A DNA stretch of 64,000 nt from Geranomyces variabilis (Eukaryota > Chytridiomycota > Chytridiomycetes > Spizellomycetales > Powellomycetaceae), in contig JADGJP010000009.1 in the NCBI GenBank assembly GCA_027603065.1, forward strand, positions 124,001 through 188,000. The letters run 5' to 3'. Shown one piece after another: positions 48,157-58,800 of the stretch. Under the pieces are notes generated by a model. The model did not search any database, was not told the origin of the DNA, and was given only the letters and a program-made list of their open reading frames with translations. Both the position numbers and the translations under genes were made by a program. Each line of letters opens with the position of its first letter. Position 1 is the stretch's first letter.

Positions 48157-49491
48157 ATGCCGGACGGTGATCACGACGCCGATATCCCGCCGTCTCCTGC
48201 ACGGCCAGAGTCATTATGCCAAGCCAGTGCAAAGTCCGGACTGTTGCACAGTCACCACGTTAGGCCGTCCCGCCTCTCGCACCACCACAACCGCCACCAC
48301 CCTCTCTCGAACACTGCCGCCGCGGGTGGCGGTGCGCCGATTGCCTGTGCCGCCGGTCTGGAACTGTCTCCCTTGACGATTCACGCCATGCCCGCGGAAC
48401 TCCTGTCGTCAATCTTTTCGTTCTTGCCCTTTGTTGACGTTATAAACTCGCGCGGAGTTTGCCTTGGCTGGTCGCAAGCGCTGCTCGAGCACCAGTACCG
48501 GTGCGTCATCCTTTCCTCGCTCTGGCGCTGCGAAACCTTCCTGTCTGTAATTGCCCAGCTGCCTGATCGCGCAGCGCTGGTGCATGCCCTCGCCATTCGC
48601 CAAGAAGGCGGTTACTCGTGGCTGCTTGACCGTTACGACCTGCAAGCCGCGATTTTTGCCCTCTTGGAGCGTGCGACCAAGCTCAATGAGTTTGCGTTTG
48701 ACTCGCCGCTAAATGGCCCACAGAGCTTGTCATATAGCCCGACAGCGGAGCCGGTTTTCTTCCTGGTCAACGTCGCGAGATTGCTTAGTTCGCAAATCAC
48801 GCATCTGTATGGCCACAATGAAGGCCCGCGTGACTGCCCTGACTCTCCGATTGAAGACACCGGCGGAGGCGGCGCCGCCGCCGCTACGACGCCGCAGATT
48901 CAGACTCAGACGCAGACGCAGACCACTCCCATGCAGCCCGTCGCATGGTGGGCCGAGCCTCGCTTTCCACCTGAAATCCCAACCAAAGCCGGCATCGCGT
49001 TTGCCAAAGCCCTATCCAACCTCCAACACCTCTCCATCCTCTTCACTCGCGACTGGATTGCCGGCCACCCGGGAGCGTGCAACATGCTCATATACGCCGC
49101 GCCGTCGCTCGTGTCGGTCGCGATGGATTTCCCATCCAACCTCGACGCGCTGCCGGCGTTTCTCGACGCTATTCCCGAAACCGTTCGGCGCGTGCATCTC
49201 CGCGGCGAACATCTCTGGCACCGCGGCGGCGCTGTGGCTGCCCTCGCTCGCGCCGGGCGCACGATCGAAATCTGCGCACCGACCGCGCGTGTGCCGTCGG
49301 ACGAGTGGGAGCGGCGCAAGGAAGCGTTTACACAATCGCTGTTTACTTGCCCGCGCGGCGCTGCTCTCCGTGTTTTTGGTGTAGGCAATGTATACCATGA
49401 TGACTTGGTCCGCGTGTCGCGGGAGTCCGAAGCGTTCAAGTCGGTGGAAAAGATCATAAGTACCGACCTTCGGACAATGACTCATGATTGA
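48157..49491 (+). CDS. F-box protein
   Basis: Intronless, 444 residues. After a His/Ser-rich start, residues 74-120 form an F-box: LTIHAMPAELLSSIFSFLPF, then DVINSRGVCLGWSQALLEH. The rest (QYRCVILSSLW, LPDRAALVHALAI, LNEFAFDS, NLQHLSILFTRDW, LVSVAMDFPS) reads like leucine-rich-repeat-type strands in the manner of fungal F-box proteins, with a Gln/Thr-rich insert (about 245-265). It should link substrates to SCF ubiquitin ligase through Skp1; targets unknown. The first ATG is used; the F-box itself starts at MPAELL (48,388), so an N-terminally shorter form is possible. Confidence 0.85.
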   Translation: MPDGDHDADIPPSPARPESLCQASAKSGLLHSHHVRPSRLSHHHNRHHPLSNTAAAGGGAPIACAAGLELSPLTIHAMPAELLSSIFSFLPFVDVINSRGVCLGWSQALLEHQYRCVILSSLWRCETFLSVIAQLPDRAALVHALAIRQEGGYSWLLDRYDLQAAIFALLERATKLNEFAFDSPLNGPQSLSYSPTAEPVFFLVNVARLLSSQITHLYGHNEGPRDCPDSPIEDTGGGGAAAATTPQIQTQTQTQTTPMQPVAWWAEPRFPPEIPTKAGIAFAKALSNLQHLSILFTRDWIAGHPGACNMLIYAAPSLVSVAMDFPSNLDALPAFLDAIPETVRRVHLRGEHLWHRGGAVAALARAGRTIEICAPTARVPSDEWERRKEAFTQSLFTCPRGAALRVFGVGNVYHDDLVRVSRESEAFKSVEKIISTDLRTMTHD

Positions 49492-49956
49492 CCTATCTTT
49501 TACTTCTTTTTGTGTGTTTCCGCTCCCCAAGTTTTTCATTTTGTTAATCAAATGTACATATTGTTTTGTATCGGCGATATTTATTTATGCCTGCGACAAC
49601 CAACGCGACCGATGTTGGTTTCGAATTAGTGACTCAGTCTCTTGCATTTTCGGTTTCCGCTTTTATTTCTTTGTTGTAATCAAATCTGCGTATCCTTGTA
49701 AAACCGACTTTTTCTTAGCCTGCGCTGATTGGCGGGCAGCAGTTGTACCATGAAAGTTCTTGCAAATGAAAATGTATTTGACAGATGACAGAATTGTAAG
49801 TACAAACGAAAGAGGAAAAAAAGAAATGAACATGTACAGGCGAACCAAACAACGAACAGCGATAAAAACAACTCTACGGCATCAAAGCACAGAATGAATG
49901 ACGGGGGATATACAAGAGAACATGGTATCAAATCAGGCGCGTGCTCATCACGGGGC
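49492..49956. other. Intergenic between convergent genes
   Basis: AT-rich 465 bp between two stop codons, holding both 3' untranslated regions. No gene seen. Confidence 0.5.
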
Positions 49957-51401
49957 TCAGCCCTTGGCCTTAGACGGAACGCCAGCCTTGGAGACGGGTG
50001 TCGGAGAAGGAGCGACTGGTGCCTTGGGCGCAGCACCCTTGACAGGAGTCGGAGACGCTGCTGCTGGTGCCTTGGCCGTGGTCTTTGAGGCGGGCGACGG
50101 AGAAGCAGGGGCTAGTGCCTGGAAGTTACCGTTGTTCACGGCATTGTTGTTGCCGCCATTGTTATTTCCACCGTTGTTGTTACCGCCATTGTTGTTGTTG
50201 CCGCCATTGTTGTTACCGCCGTTGTTGTTTCCGCCGTTATTGTTACCGGCATTGTTGTTACCGCCGTTGTTGTTGCCGGCGTTGTTGTTACCGCCGTTGT
50301 TGTTGCCGCCGCCTGCGTTTACTTGCACGCGAATGCAATCGTCTTGGGCACCGCGCTGCGCAACGGGCATAACGACAGGCTGGTGCGAGTTGGCGCCGCT
50401 CATGGAGCAAATTCGATAGGTGCCGCTCGTGGTGAGGCTGCCGCCCGGAATCGTAACGCTGAGCGTGCGGCCGCCGGTGGCAACGTTGTTAAGGCCCTTG
50501 AAGAAGGCGAAAGTGCGGGCGTCGGGAGCAGATTGGGCATCGGCAAGATTTTGGACCGTGACGTGAGAGTGGCCTTGGATCGTGCCGTCGGCGGCGAGGG
50601 TCTGAGGAATTGTGTAGTATGCAACTGTCGGATCCGAGAAAAAGCCCGTGTTGAGGTTGCGGTAGTCGACAACGACCTCGAGGTCTTGGCTCGCATCGAT
50701 CTGTGCGTTGTTTGCCGGACTGGTGATCAGGCTTGAAACCTGTCCAGGCGAAATGACTCACAAGGTCAGATTGGATGGAAGAGAGAGAACCAGCATCTAC
50801 GAGAGTGATGTCTTACCATTTTGTCGGTCGTGGGAATAGCGCCCATTGGAGTGGAAGAGCATGCGCCGGTCTTGATCTGGGTTCCGTCGGAGGAAGTCAA
50901 GCCTGTGCCAGCACAGAATGCGGTCTCCGGGAAGGCGCCACCAGTGTTGCCAGTGTTGCCAGTGTTGCCAGTGTTGCCAGTGTTGCCGCCAGTGTTGCCG
51001 GTGTTGCCAGTGTTGCCGGTGTTGCCGCCAGTGTTGCCAGTGTTGCCAGTGTTCCCACCGGTGTTGCCAGTGTTGCCGCCAGTGTTGCCAGTGTTGCCGC
51101 CAGTGTTGCCGGTGTTGCCCGTATTGCCAGTGTTCCCACCGGTGTTACCCGTATTGCCAGTGTTCCCACCGGTGTTACCCGTGTTGCCCGTGTTGCCGGT
51201 ATTCCCGCCGTTGTTGGCGCCGCCAGTGTTGCCACCGGCCGTGCCGTTGTTCCCACCGTTGTTGCCAGCCTTGCCGCCGCCGTTGTTCTTGGGTCGGCCG
51301 CCCTTGCGCTTGCGCTGAACGGCAGCGTCTGCCGGAGCGGCGTTGGCGAGCAAGAGGGCGAGACAGAGGAAGGCGAGTACGCGAAGCCAGGTGGAGCGCA
51401 T
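49957..51401 (-). CDS. Secreted protein: Gly-Asn-Thr repeats, conserved extracellular domain, Asn-Gly tail
   Basis: Exons 51401-50817 and 50739-49957 (76-nt intron), 455 residues. Signal peptide (VLAFLCLALLLANAAPADA), a basic patch, then about 110 residues of GNT/GGNT repeats. A folded domain of about 170 residues follows: FCAGTGLTSSDGTQIKTGAC, IPTTDKMVSSLITSPANNAQI, VVVDYRNLNTGFFSDP, YYTIPQTLAADGTIQGHSHV, FAFFKGLNN, and YRICSMSGANSHQPVVMPVAQ. I know this domain from many secreted fungal proteins, mostly unnamed. A second run of Asn-Gly repeats (about 55 residues) and an Ala/Pro/Lys tail end the chain. Likely a wall or extracellular protein; function unknown. It lies downstream of the SH3-receptor gene. 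Confidence 0.88.
50126..50312. repeat. Minisatellite coding Asn-Gly repeats
   Basis: Tandem units of mostly 15 bp on the plus strand (TTGTTGTTACCGCCG and variants), coding GGNNN/AGNNN on the minus strand inside the secreted protein gene. Copies differ mainly at third codon positions. Confidence 0.85.
50942..51205. repeat. Minisatellite coding Gly-Asn-Thr repeats
   Basis: Tandem 9- and 12-bp units (TTGCCAGTG, with added GCC as TTGCCGCCAGTG) in about 28 copies, coding GNT and GGNT in the secreted protein. Some blocks repeat as higher-order units of 30-40 bp, which suggests slippage and unequal exchange. Confidence 0.88.
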
Positions 51402-53207
51402 GGTGTTGACGCGTATATGTATGTATGTATGTAAGGAAGGAAGGAAGGAAGAAAAGAAGACGGACGCTGTGCGAACGAACAAACGAACGAAAGGAAGGAA
51501 GGAAGGATGAAGAACACAAGGAGGGCGCGCGGGGGCGGCGGGGCGACGGCTTTATTCCCGGCGAGGAACAACAACAGCCTGCGTGCGCCCCCTCTCTCCT
51601 CTCTCCTCTCTCTCTGCGCGGGAATGAACAGAATAATGAATTATTATCTGCTGCGCGTGCGCTTTGGCGGCGGCGGCGGCCAGCCATTTGATCGAGTGTT
51701 TCAGAAGGAATGCGCAGGAGCGAAAAAAAAAGAACATGATGTATCACTACTACTAGACAAATGTTATCCGTCCCTCTCTCTGTGCGGCCGATGCGCTGGG
51801 GCTTAATTGGTGACAGGGACGCATTGTCGGCCGCAAGCAAGCGACGCGTCCACGCGCAGCTAATTAAAGTGCTTGCGGCACGCGTTTTTGGCTTTCCCGC
51901 GCAGCACGCGCTCGCTATTAATGATTTCGAACAATTCCTCGCCGCGGAACTTAACAACCACATCAAGCACCCGGAGCGATTGATTGACGCAACAGCAGCG
52001 CCGATACAGCGTGACTCACAGACAAACTCGCTTCCCCTGCAACAGACAGCAGTTTACACCCGCAAATGTTTTTACCGCGTGGAATCCAGAATATTTGCCA
52101 AGTGGTCGCCGTGTGGTCGCCACTGCGGTTCCGCGTGGTTACAACTCTGGGAAACGGTTAGCAGGTAAACTGCGTGGCGCACGCGGCCAACCCCGTAAGA
52201 CTGTTTCTGGAAACCAGAGTTACATGAATCCAGCCTGTTTTTTTTTATAAATGATTTTATTTGTATTATGGAATAGAAAGGACGAGGATCAGAAGTATAA
52301 AAAGGCACAGGGTTATATAGCTTTCCGACATGTCTAATAACTGCAACCCTCCACTTCATCGATACGATCCCTCATCATTGTCGGGAGAGGCGCCTGCAGT
52401 GTCCTGCATGTCCAGTCCTTCCAATCCGCCCTCGCCCGTCTCTCGTCCTGCATTCCATCTTCATCTCTCAAGTCCCCTTCCGCCTGGCGTGCACGGGTTA
52501 GGTCGTCGTTGGTAACGTGTTCGCCCCGTCGACCGTTGTCTGTTAACATACTTGGACAGCACACAGACACCAAGAGGTCCCAAAAGATGCATTCCACGGG
52601 CGGCCCGCGTACGTATCCCACAGTCGGATGCGTCAGAGCAGAAAGGTCAGAGATCTTACGCTTCCTGTCTTACGTAGCCGCGAGGGAAGACCAACAAGCG
52701 CAGTCGGACGTGACCGACTATGTGCATCTTCGTCCTCGTTGCCCACCGCATCCGCGTTGCTTATAAAAGCAGCGCTCGTTAAGTCCTCGGTGTCCATTAC
52801 CTTGTGCGGGGCGCGAATTGTTAAACGTGGACGTCTGAGACAGGCCTGTCAAAGTCAGCGCCGCCTGACAGACCCACCCAAGCGCATGTGACCCCAACCG
52901 CGTTTCCCTTGTAATCTCTGAACTGGCAGGCTGGAGTAAATTCTCACGACGGAGAAATTGCAGGCAGGCCTCAGCAGCCCCACTGCCTAACATGACAGGC
53001 ACAGACACTGTCTTAATGCAAAGCTATTATTCATGACAAAACTGGTGCCCGCCGAAGCAAAATAATATTTCGCGATCGTGCGAGATGGTGTGTGTGTGAG
53101 ATGGTTGTGCGGCGAGAAAGAAACAGGTGAGGGGACGAGCGAAAGCAAAACGGTACTAAATAAAATGGGTACGGGCGACCAAGATGTGCGTCCGAGAGGC
53201 AGAGAGA
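51402..53207. other. Intergenic 1.8 kb with GGAA microsatellites
   Basis: The leader side of the secreted protein gene has two GGAA-type runs (51,433-51,451 and 51,491-51,507) and CT-rich stretches near 51,597. A plus-strand frame at 51,761-52,168 (135 codons) has a block HAQLIKVLAARVFGFPAQHA that looks somewhat protein-like but has no family match; I leave it uncalled. No RNA gene seen. Confidence 0.45.
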
Positions 53208-54668
53208 CTAGGACTTTGACCGCATCAAGATGGAGGTGGGCACCAGCCCCGTCCGCGCGCTCGTCGTGTTCATCACCTGCACCAGCCCGTTCGCCGCAGG
53301 ATGTCCACTAAAGACACAGACACAATAAAGAGCAGTGTTAAGAAAAAGGAAGGCATGCGAGGCCCAAAAGCAGCGAAGAGGGCGCTTACAGAATCCAGAT
53401 CGAGTCGCCCTCCGAGCAAGAGATCTCCCCGGGGCCAGCGACATGGGTCGCCCGCGCGGTCCACCACTGCTCGGGGCCCATCCCTGCGACGGCGGATGCA
53501 GAAGCCAGCCCTGTGATGGCGGTTGCATAGCCCTGCCCAGCGACGGACGTGGGGCTCTGCGGCTCCGACCATACCGAGCCGGCCGAGCTTTCCACTGCAG
53601 ATGTCGGCACGCCCACCGAGCTGGGCGCGCTCTCCGGAACAAACGACACGGGCACCGGCGCCGAGTCCTGGTACATCGAGTACGCGGGCGGGAACTGCGT
53701 GTAGGCGTCCCCGTCGTCAAGCGCGAGCTTGCTGCTGCGTCGGCGCCGCAAAAACCACAGCGCAACCGCAGCTAGAAGCAAAACAAGGACAGCCGCTGCA
53801 ATGCCGCCGACAATGGCACCGACTTGCACACCGCCCGAAGACGCGGACCCAGTCGTCGCGGCCAATGATCCGGGCTGGCTGCTCGGCGCTGAAGTAGGTG
53901 CCGTGCCCGCGGCGGAAGACGAGCTCTTGGAGGGCGGGGGAGCGAGGATCTCGGACGAGTCTGAGATTGAATGATTCGTGCCCGTTGGCCCGTTGCCGCG
54001 GCAGCTGCGCAGCAGGCGGATATTAGAAAGGGTGTAAGTCCCCGGCATGGTGAAAGATGAGAACAGGGTAACGCCGGTGCGGGTCCAGTTGAATTTGTTG
54101 TCTGGAGGGGCAATCAACGAGCCGCCCCACAGCGGAACCACTATTTTGGGGTTGTCACCGATCTGGACAACCGAGTCGCTTTCGAGCTGGCTAAAGCTTG
54201 GCGGTTTCTCCTCAGGGGGGGTAAAATGGGTGTCCATGACGCAGTTCTCATCCTTTTGAAAAAAGCGGACTGAAAAACTAGCATTTGGAGGGCCGACCAC
54301 GTTGAAAGAGAGTGCGTTTATATTGGTCATGTCGAAGCAGGTGTCGTGCGCGGCCTGCAGATAAATGGCCCACAGAGCTGTTGAGTTGCACCACCCCTGA
54401 ACAAGGCCCGGCTTTTCAAGCGTATCCTGCTGCTTACCGATTCCCACCCGAACATGCCGGATAGATCCGCCGGGATCGAAGTTGACACGCCGTTAGGCCC
54501 CACCGTCGCCCATTTGTAGAGACCCCCCTGCAGGTTCTGCCCCGCCGTCGACACGACCTTTTGCGACTTGAAATCATCCAGGATAATGTCTTCGCCGCAC
54601 TCGATGGCCGGAAGCGAAACCCCGGCCTGCGGGACGATGGATGGCTGGGGCGCAATAGCCGTCGACAT
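53208..54668 (-). CDS. Single-span membrane protein with C-terminal SH3 domain
   Basis: Exons 54668-54438, 54354-53390, 53307-53208; 431 residues. The first 250 residues have a beta-rich, N-glycosylation-site-bearing region (CGEDIILDDFKSQ, LSFNVVGPPNASFSVRFFQ, GTYTLSNIRLLRSC) like galactose-binding-type folds. A Ser/Pro stalk, one membrane helix (about 256-279, GIAAAVLVLLLAAVALWFL) and a basic stop-transfer RRRR follow. The tail ends in an SH3 domain (ATHVAGPGEISCSEGDSIWILG, NGLVQVMNTTSARTGLVPTSIL), with no other SH3-type protein part. So it should sense outside and bind Pro-rich partners inside. No clear signal peptide at this start; an upstream exon may be missed. Intron 1 is taken as 83 nt (CTCAAC branch point); a 41-nt version would add GWCNSTALWAIYLQ-like residues and also keeps frame. 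Confidence 0.75.
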
Positions 54669-55433
54669 GATGATTGAGCGATGTGTGGTATGAGGCGGCA
54701 AGACGGGGAGTGGCCCGCCCACCCCGACTCTTCACAGACTCTCCTGCCCTTGCCATCCGCCGCCCTGTCGAGGCGTCCTGTCCTTTTTGATCTGCTTGGT
54801 TGCTCAGTCCGTTGTGCACGCAAAGGCGGGGGGAAAAAGAAACAAAGATCTCGCGTTTTCTGAACTTTTCTCTTTGGAACGTTCGCGGCGGTCTCCGGGC
54901 AACTTTTCCTTTCTTCTTTTTCGGGCGTACGTCTGCCCAGCTAGACAACCTGTTTGGCGTGCACCCCTCGGGATAGGCCGTCATCCTTTAGAGCTGAATA
55001 CATTGCAAGCTGGCGACTTTGGTGGCGTTAGCAAGCACAGGAACTGGCACCGATGCTTTACCAATCACCGTGCTGACCTTTCACTGTTAGGAAACATCGC
55101 CACATCGCTCTCTGAGCTGTTGCTAGCAAAGGGACTGGGTTGCGGTGTCCTCATTGGAATTAGCGTCATCAATGTCACTCCCCACGGTCTTGATCTGCAA
55201 AATTGTGTCTCAGCTGTTCACCATAGTTAACAGTGTCCGCGTTGGAACCAATGTCATCAATGTCACGTTTGCGGTTTTGATCTGCCAGATTCGGATCGCG
55301 ACGGGACGCGTCCGCTCCAAGGAGAAAACACCCAAGAGCAGTTGGCGCAACGGCAAGCGCCGACTCCCAAGGCAGAATATCCATGAGCAATTGACGCAAA
55401 GGCAGGCGTCCGCTCCAAGGAAGAGACACAAAA
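54669..55433. other. Intergenic with diverged tandem units ahead of tRNA-Trp
   Basis: Upstream region of the SH3-receptor gene, then two diverged units of about 85-100 bp (about 55,115-55,205 and 55,206-55,290) sharing TCATCAATGTCAC and TTGATCTGC blocks, then the tRNA 5'-half array (own entry). Confidence 0.5.
55286..55433 (+). repeat. Array of degenerate tRNA-Trp 5' halves, 49-bp period
   Basis: Three units begin at about 55,286, 55,336 and 55,385, and the true gene at 55,434 is the next in step (49 bp apart). Each carries variants of the start GAGCGATTGGCGCAACGGCA and of CGTCCGACTCCA; the spacer (GGAGAAAACACCCAA, GGAAGAGACACAAAA) is shared too. None has the 3' half, so none can fold as a tRNA. 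Confidence 0.75.
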
Positions 55434-55505
55434 GAGCGATTGGCGCAACGGCAGCGCGTCCGACTCCAGATCGGAAGGTTGCGAGTTCGAATCTCGTATC
55501 GCTCA
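55434..55505 (+). tRNA. tRNA-Trp (anticodon CCA)
   Basis: 72 nt, no intron. Acceptor GAGCGAT pairs with ATCGCTC; D arm GCGC/GCGC; anticodon arm TCCGA-CTCCAGA-TCGGA with CCA; T arm GCGAG-TTCGAAT-CTCGT; discriminator A. A box and B box (GAGTTCGAATC) are good. Runs of T follow at 55,506 and 55,512. It decodes UGG. Confidence 0.95.
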
Positions 55506-55518
55506 TTTTTGTTTTTTT
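55506..55518 (+). terminator. RNA polymerase III terminator of tRNA-Trp
   Basis: Two runs of T (five, then seven) separated by one G, directly after the discriminator base. Confidence 0.85.
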
Positions 55519-55680
55519 CGGAAGTTTGGCAGCTCGAGTGACTTAACGCGCGGAAGGTTGGCAGCTCGAGTAATTTTATCGCGCTCGTTCGCTTTGCGGA
55601 AGGTTGGGACTTTCGCTCATGATCGCTTTTTGGACGGTTGCGAGTAGTCGCTTTTTGGAAGGTTGCGAGTTGGCAGCATC
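55519..55680 (+). repeat. Array of degenerate tRNA-Trp 3' halves
   Basis: At least five copies begin near 55,519, 55,551, 55,597, 55,632 and 55,657 with CGGAAGGTTG or variants, which is the anticodon-stem 3' strand, variable loop and start of the T arm (CGGAAGGTTGCGAG). Some go on to TCGCTCAT or TCGCTTTTT, the acceptor end plus T run. Unit length varies (25-46 bp). None has a 5' half. Confidence 0.72.
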
Positions 55681-55837
55681 ACATGTATAGCTGATGAACA
55701 TTGGAGTTTTTGCAACGGGCTCCAACCCGCCGGGGCATTATACTGTAAGCTCGATGTTTGCAAGGCTCGCTACTATTGTCTGACGCGGCAAAGGATGCGC
55801 AGGTGAACAAAAACAAATCACCCTCCTCTTCCAAACA

Positions 55838-58800
55838 ATGGACGGGTGCGCTGTTTACGGTCAGTCTCTTTCATCGCTATGCCACGTCTCTGGCAAGCGG
55901 TCGTTGTCACCGAGCCTGGATCGTTCATCGGGAAAGCGGGCGAGGTCATCGAGCCTGGACCGTTCCGACCCCAAGGCCAAGCGTCGTCGACCTCTTGGGA
56001 TCGTCACCCCGCCTCCTCTCTCATGTCCCTCGTACTTCAGCAATGAGAACCCCCCGGCGACTCTTCCGCCGCTGCAAGCAGACGAGCCGAGCGCAGAGAC
56101 GCACTTGTATTTCGGGAGCGTGCGTGTCCATTTTGATGTTTCAGCCTCAAACTTTACGCACATCGAACCGACCTCAATGCCCGTGGAAGTCGGTTTTCAC
56201 TTTCATAAGTCAAGTACATCCGCCGAGATGCTGGTGCAGAGGGATGGCTTGGTTATACTCAGCCAATGGTTGCCACTCATAGGCGCCCGGAGCAAGGATT
56301 TCTCCCCGTCTTCGGTGCTTGAGGCTATGGCTGTATGTGCGCGGACGAATCTATGTTTGCTGACCGGAACTCTTCGTGTTCAAGCAAGCGCATGGTCGCA
56401 AGCTGCGCCAGCGCTGGAGCTGTGCATCCGTATCCATCTCGCTTTGCCAGCAGCATTAGCCATGCCGAGCGACTTTTGCCGAGAACTCTATCACCTCTTC
56501 CGTTTCCTTTACCCGCTACAAAAGCCGTCAGAGAACGCGGATGCTTTCCTGTCGCCGCTGTTGCCGACGTCGTACCCGGCGCCAGGAGATAGCCCGCATC
56601 TGCAGTCGCCAGAGCTCAATCCAACGCTTCTGGCATATCAGCGGCGCGCAGTTTTGTGGATGCTTGACCGCGAGGGAATGCAACTCGAGTCAGACAAAGT
56701 GGTCCCACTCCACTGGCAGGAGGAGGATGCCGAAAATGTATACAAATCACCGCTGTTCTTTGAGCGCATCGAAACAGACGCGGGAAATTCGTTCTACATC
56801 AATCGGCTAAGAGGCATATTGTCTCTTGACCCTCCGGCTCCCGAAGGCAATATCCGAGACACAAAAGGAGGAATATTAGCAGATGAGATGGGCCTCGGGA
56901 AAACGGTCATTCTATTGGCCCTGATTTTGCTCCATCCGGCGCCGGCCTTGGAAACGGGTCCAAAGAAACTGCAGATAGCTTCGGAACCCAAGCTTGGCGC
57001 CGCCGGCAAGCGCCCGGGCCCCAGCGACGCCTGCCAGGTCTGCGGACAGCTTGAAGACACCACCCTGTGGCCGGAGGAGTGGGTTTCCTGCGATCAATGC
57101 GATTCATGGCATCATTTCGAGTGCCTCGATACTTTCGTGGATGTTGACGAACAAGTATGTCCTTCTTGTGGGGACACAGAGTTTGCGCGACCCCCGGCGG
57201 CAATGATCAGGTCGCGAGGGACGTTGATTATCACACCGGCCTCCATTCTGGACCAGTGGGCAACGGAAGCAGAAGCGCATACGCCGTCTCTTGCCGTTTT
57301 TGCATTTACCGGAACCGAAAAAGTTCCCGTGACCGCGTCGGATCTTGCCAGCTACGATCTGGTACTCACGTCCTATGACGTTCTTCGCAAAGAGGTACAC
57401 GCCGCAAGGCCAGATCCTGGCAGGTCCAGGCGACGGCAGCGTAAATATGAGCGTCGCACTTCACCGCTGGTCGGTGTGAGCTTCTTTCGGGTGGTACTTG
57501 ACGAAGCGCAAATGGTCGAGTCGTCAGTTTCTGCGGCTGCTGCCATGGCGGCTATGATCCCGACCTACGGCTCACGATGGGCTGTCACTGGCACTCCCAT
57601 TGGCAAACACGGGCTTGCTGACCTTTATGGCCTTATCTCGTTCCTCCGCGTCGAGCCACTCACAAGCGATTCCGGATTTTGGCGTCGGATCCAGCTTCCC
57701 GTGCATCGCGCGCTGTTGAAAGAAACGCTCAGACAGTTTATGCATCGCAACACAAAAACCAACGTGGCGAACGAGCTTACGCTGCCGCCGCAATCCAACA
57801 AGACGCTTTACCTCGAGTTTTCAAAGGTTGAACGCACTTGGTACGAGCAATTATATGAAGAAATGCTAGACGAATCGCGACGCGCTGCAAACGATCAATT
57901 GAGGTATATGTGGCTGCTCCAGCTGCGGCAAACATGGTAGGGTTGTGGGAGGCCACGGACAATTTTGACTCGCATCAAAGTTTCATCCTTCCTAATCTCA
58001 TGCTTTCTGAACAAAAAAAAAAGCTGTCACCCGCAAATCGGAGCGCACAACAAGCGCGTGTTAGGCGGTGTTTTGCGCTCTATCGGCGATGTCTTGGACG
58101 TTATGCTCCGTCAAGCAAAGTCTGCGGCCTTCTCCACTGAGACCAGGTTCTTCAGCGCTCGTGTCCATCGCGCGCAGATGCTGGAGATTATCGCCAAGAA
58201 CGATGGGTGGGAGGAGCATGGCTCTGCGCCTCTATCCGTCTACGGTGCACTCAATATCGACATTCGGCGGGCATTGGAGGTTCTCCAACAGGAACGAAAT
58301 GCGTTGATCGCCAAGCAAAAATCAATAGAAAATCCACGGGGTCTTGACGAATCAGAGTTGAAAGCCGGCCCCTTGGATGACCAGAAAGAAGAGCAGGGCG
58401 AGCACACGGGAAGCCAGGACAACATTGAGGAGCTCAACGATGAGCTGACGGCGTTGACGGTACGCATACGCTCCCTCCAAGAACTTCAACATCGTGCCGT
58501 ATACTTTACCGCAAGCGTTCACCATAGTATGAAGAACGAGCAAGCCGAGAGCGAAAAGTACGAGGAAGCTACAAATATTCGCACGGCCTTGCTCGGGCCT
58601 GTGGAGGAGGAGGCTCAGAAGCTCATCAGCCAGCTCCTGTCATATGTCCGCACGCGGGAAGACCGCATCGGAAGTGCTCCGCTTCTCGACCCGCTCATAC
58701 CGCCCCTGAGGGGAGGCTTTACTGCCTCCATCTTTAATAACTTGAAGAAACGCGCCGTGCAGCTTGACTCTCAATGGAAAGTCCTGCTTGAGTGGAGGAC

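Noticed and set aside
50775-51434. Long plus-strand frames over the GNT repeats (Val-Leu-Pro and Cys-Cys-Gln repeats)
   Set aside because: Shadows of the minisatellite; the minus strand has the signal peptide, splice sites and conserved domain.
57937-58023. A gene split: second gene starting near 57,965
   Set aside because: Joining over an 87-nt intron restores LRQTCCHPQIG, a SNF2 motif, so it is one gene.
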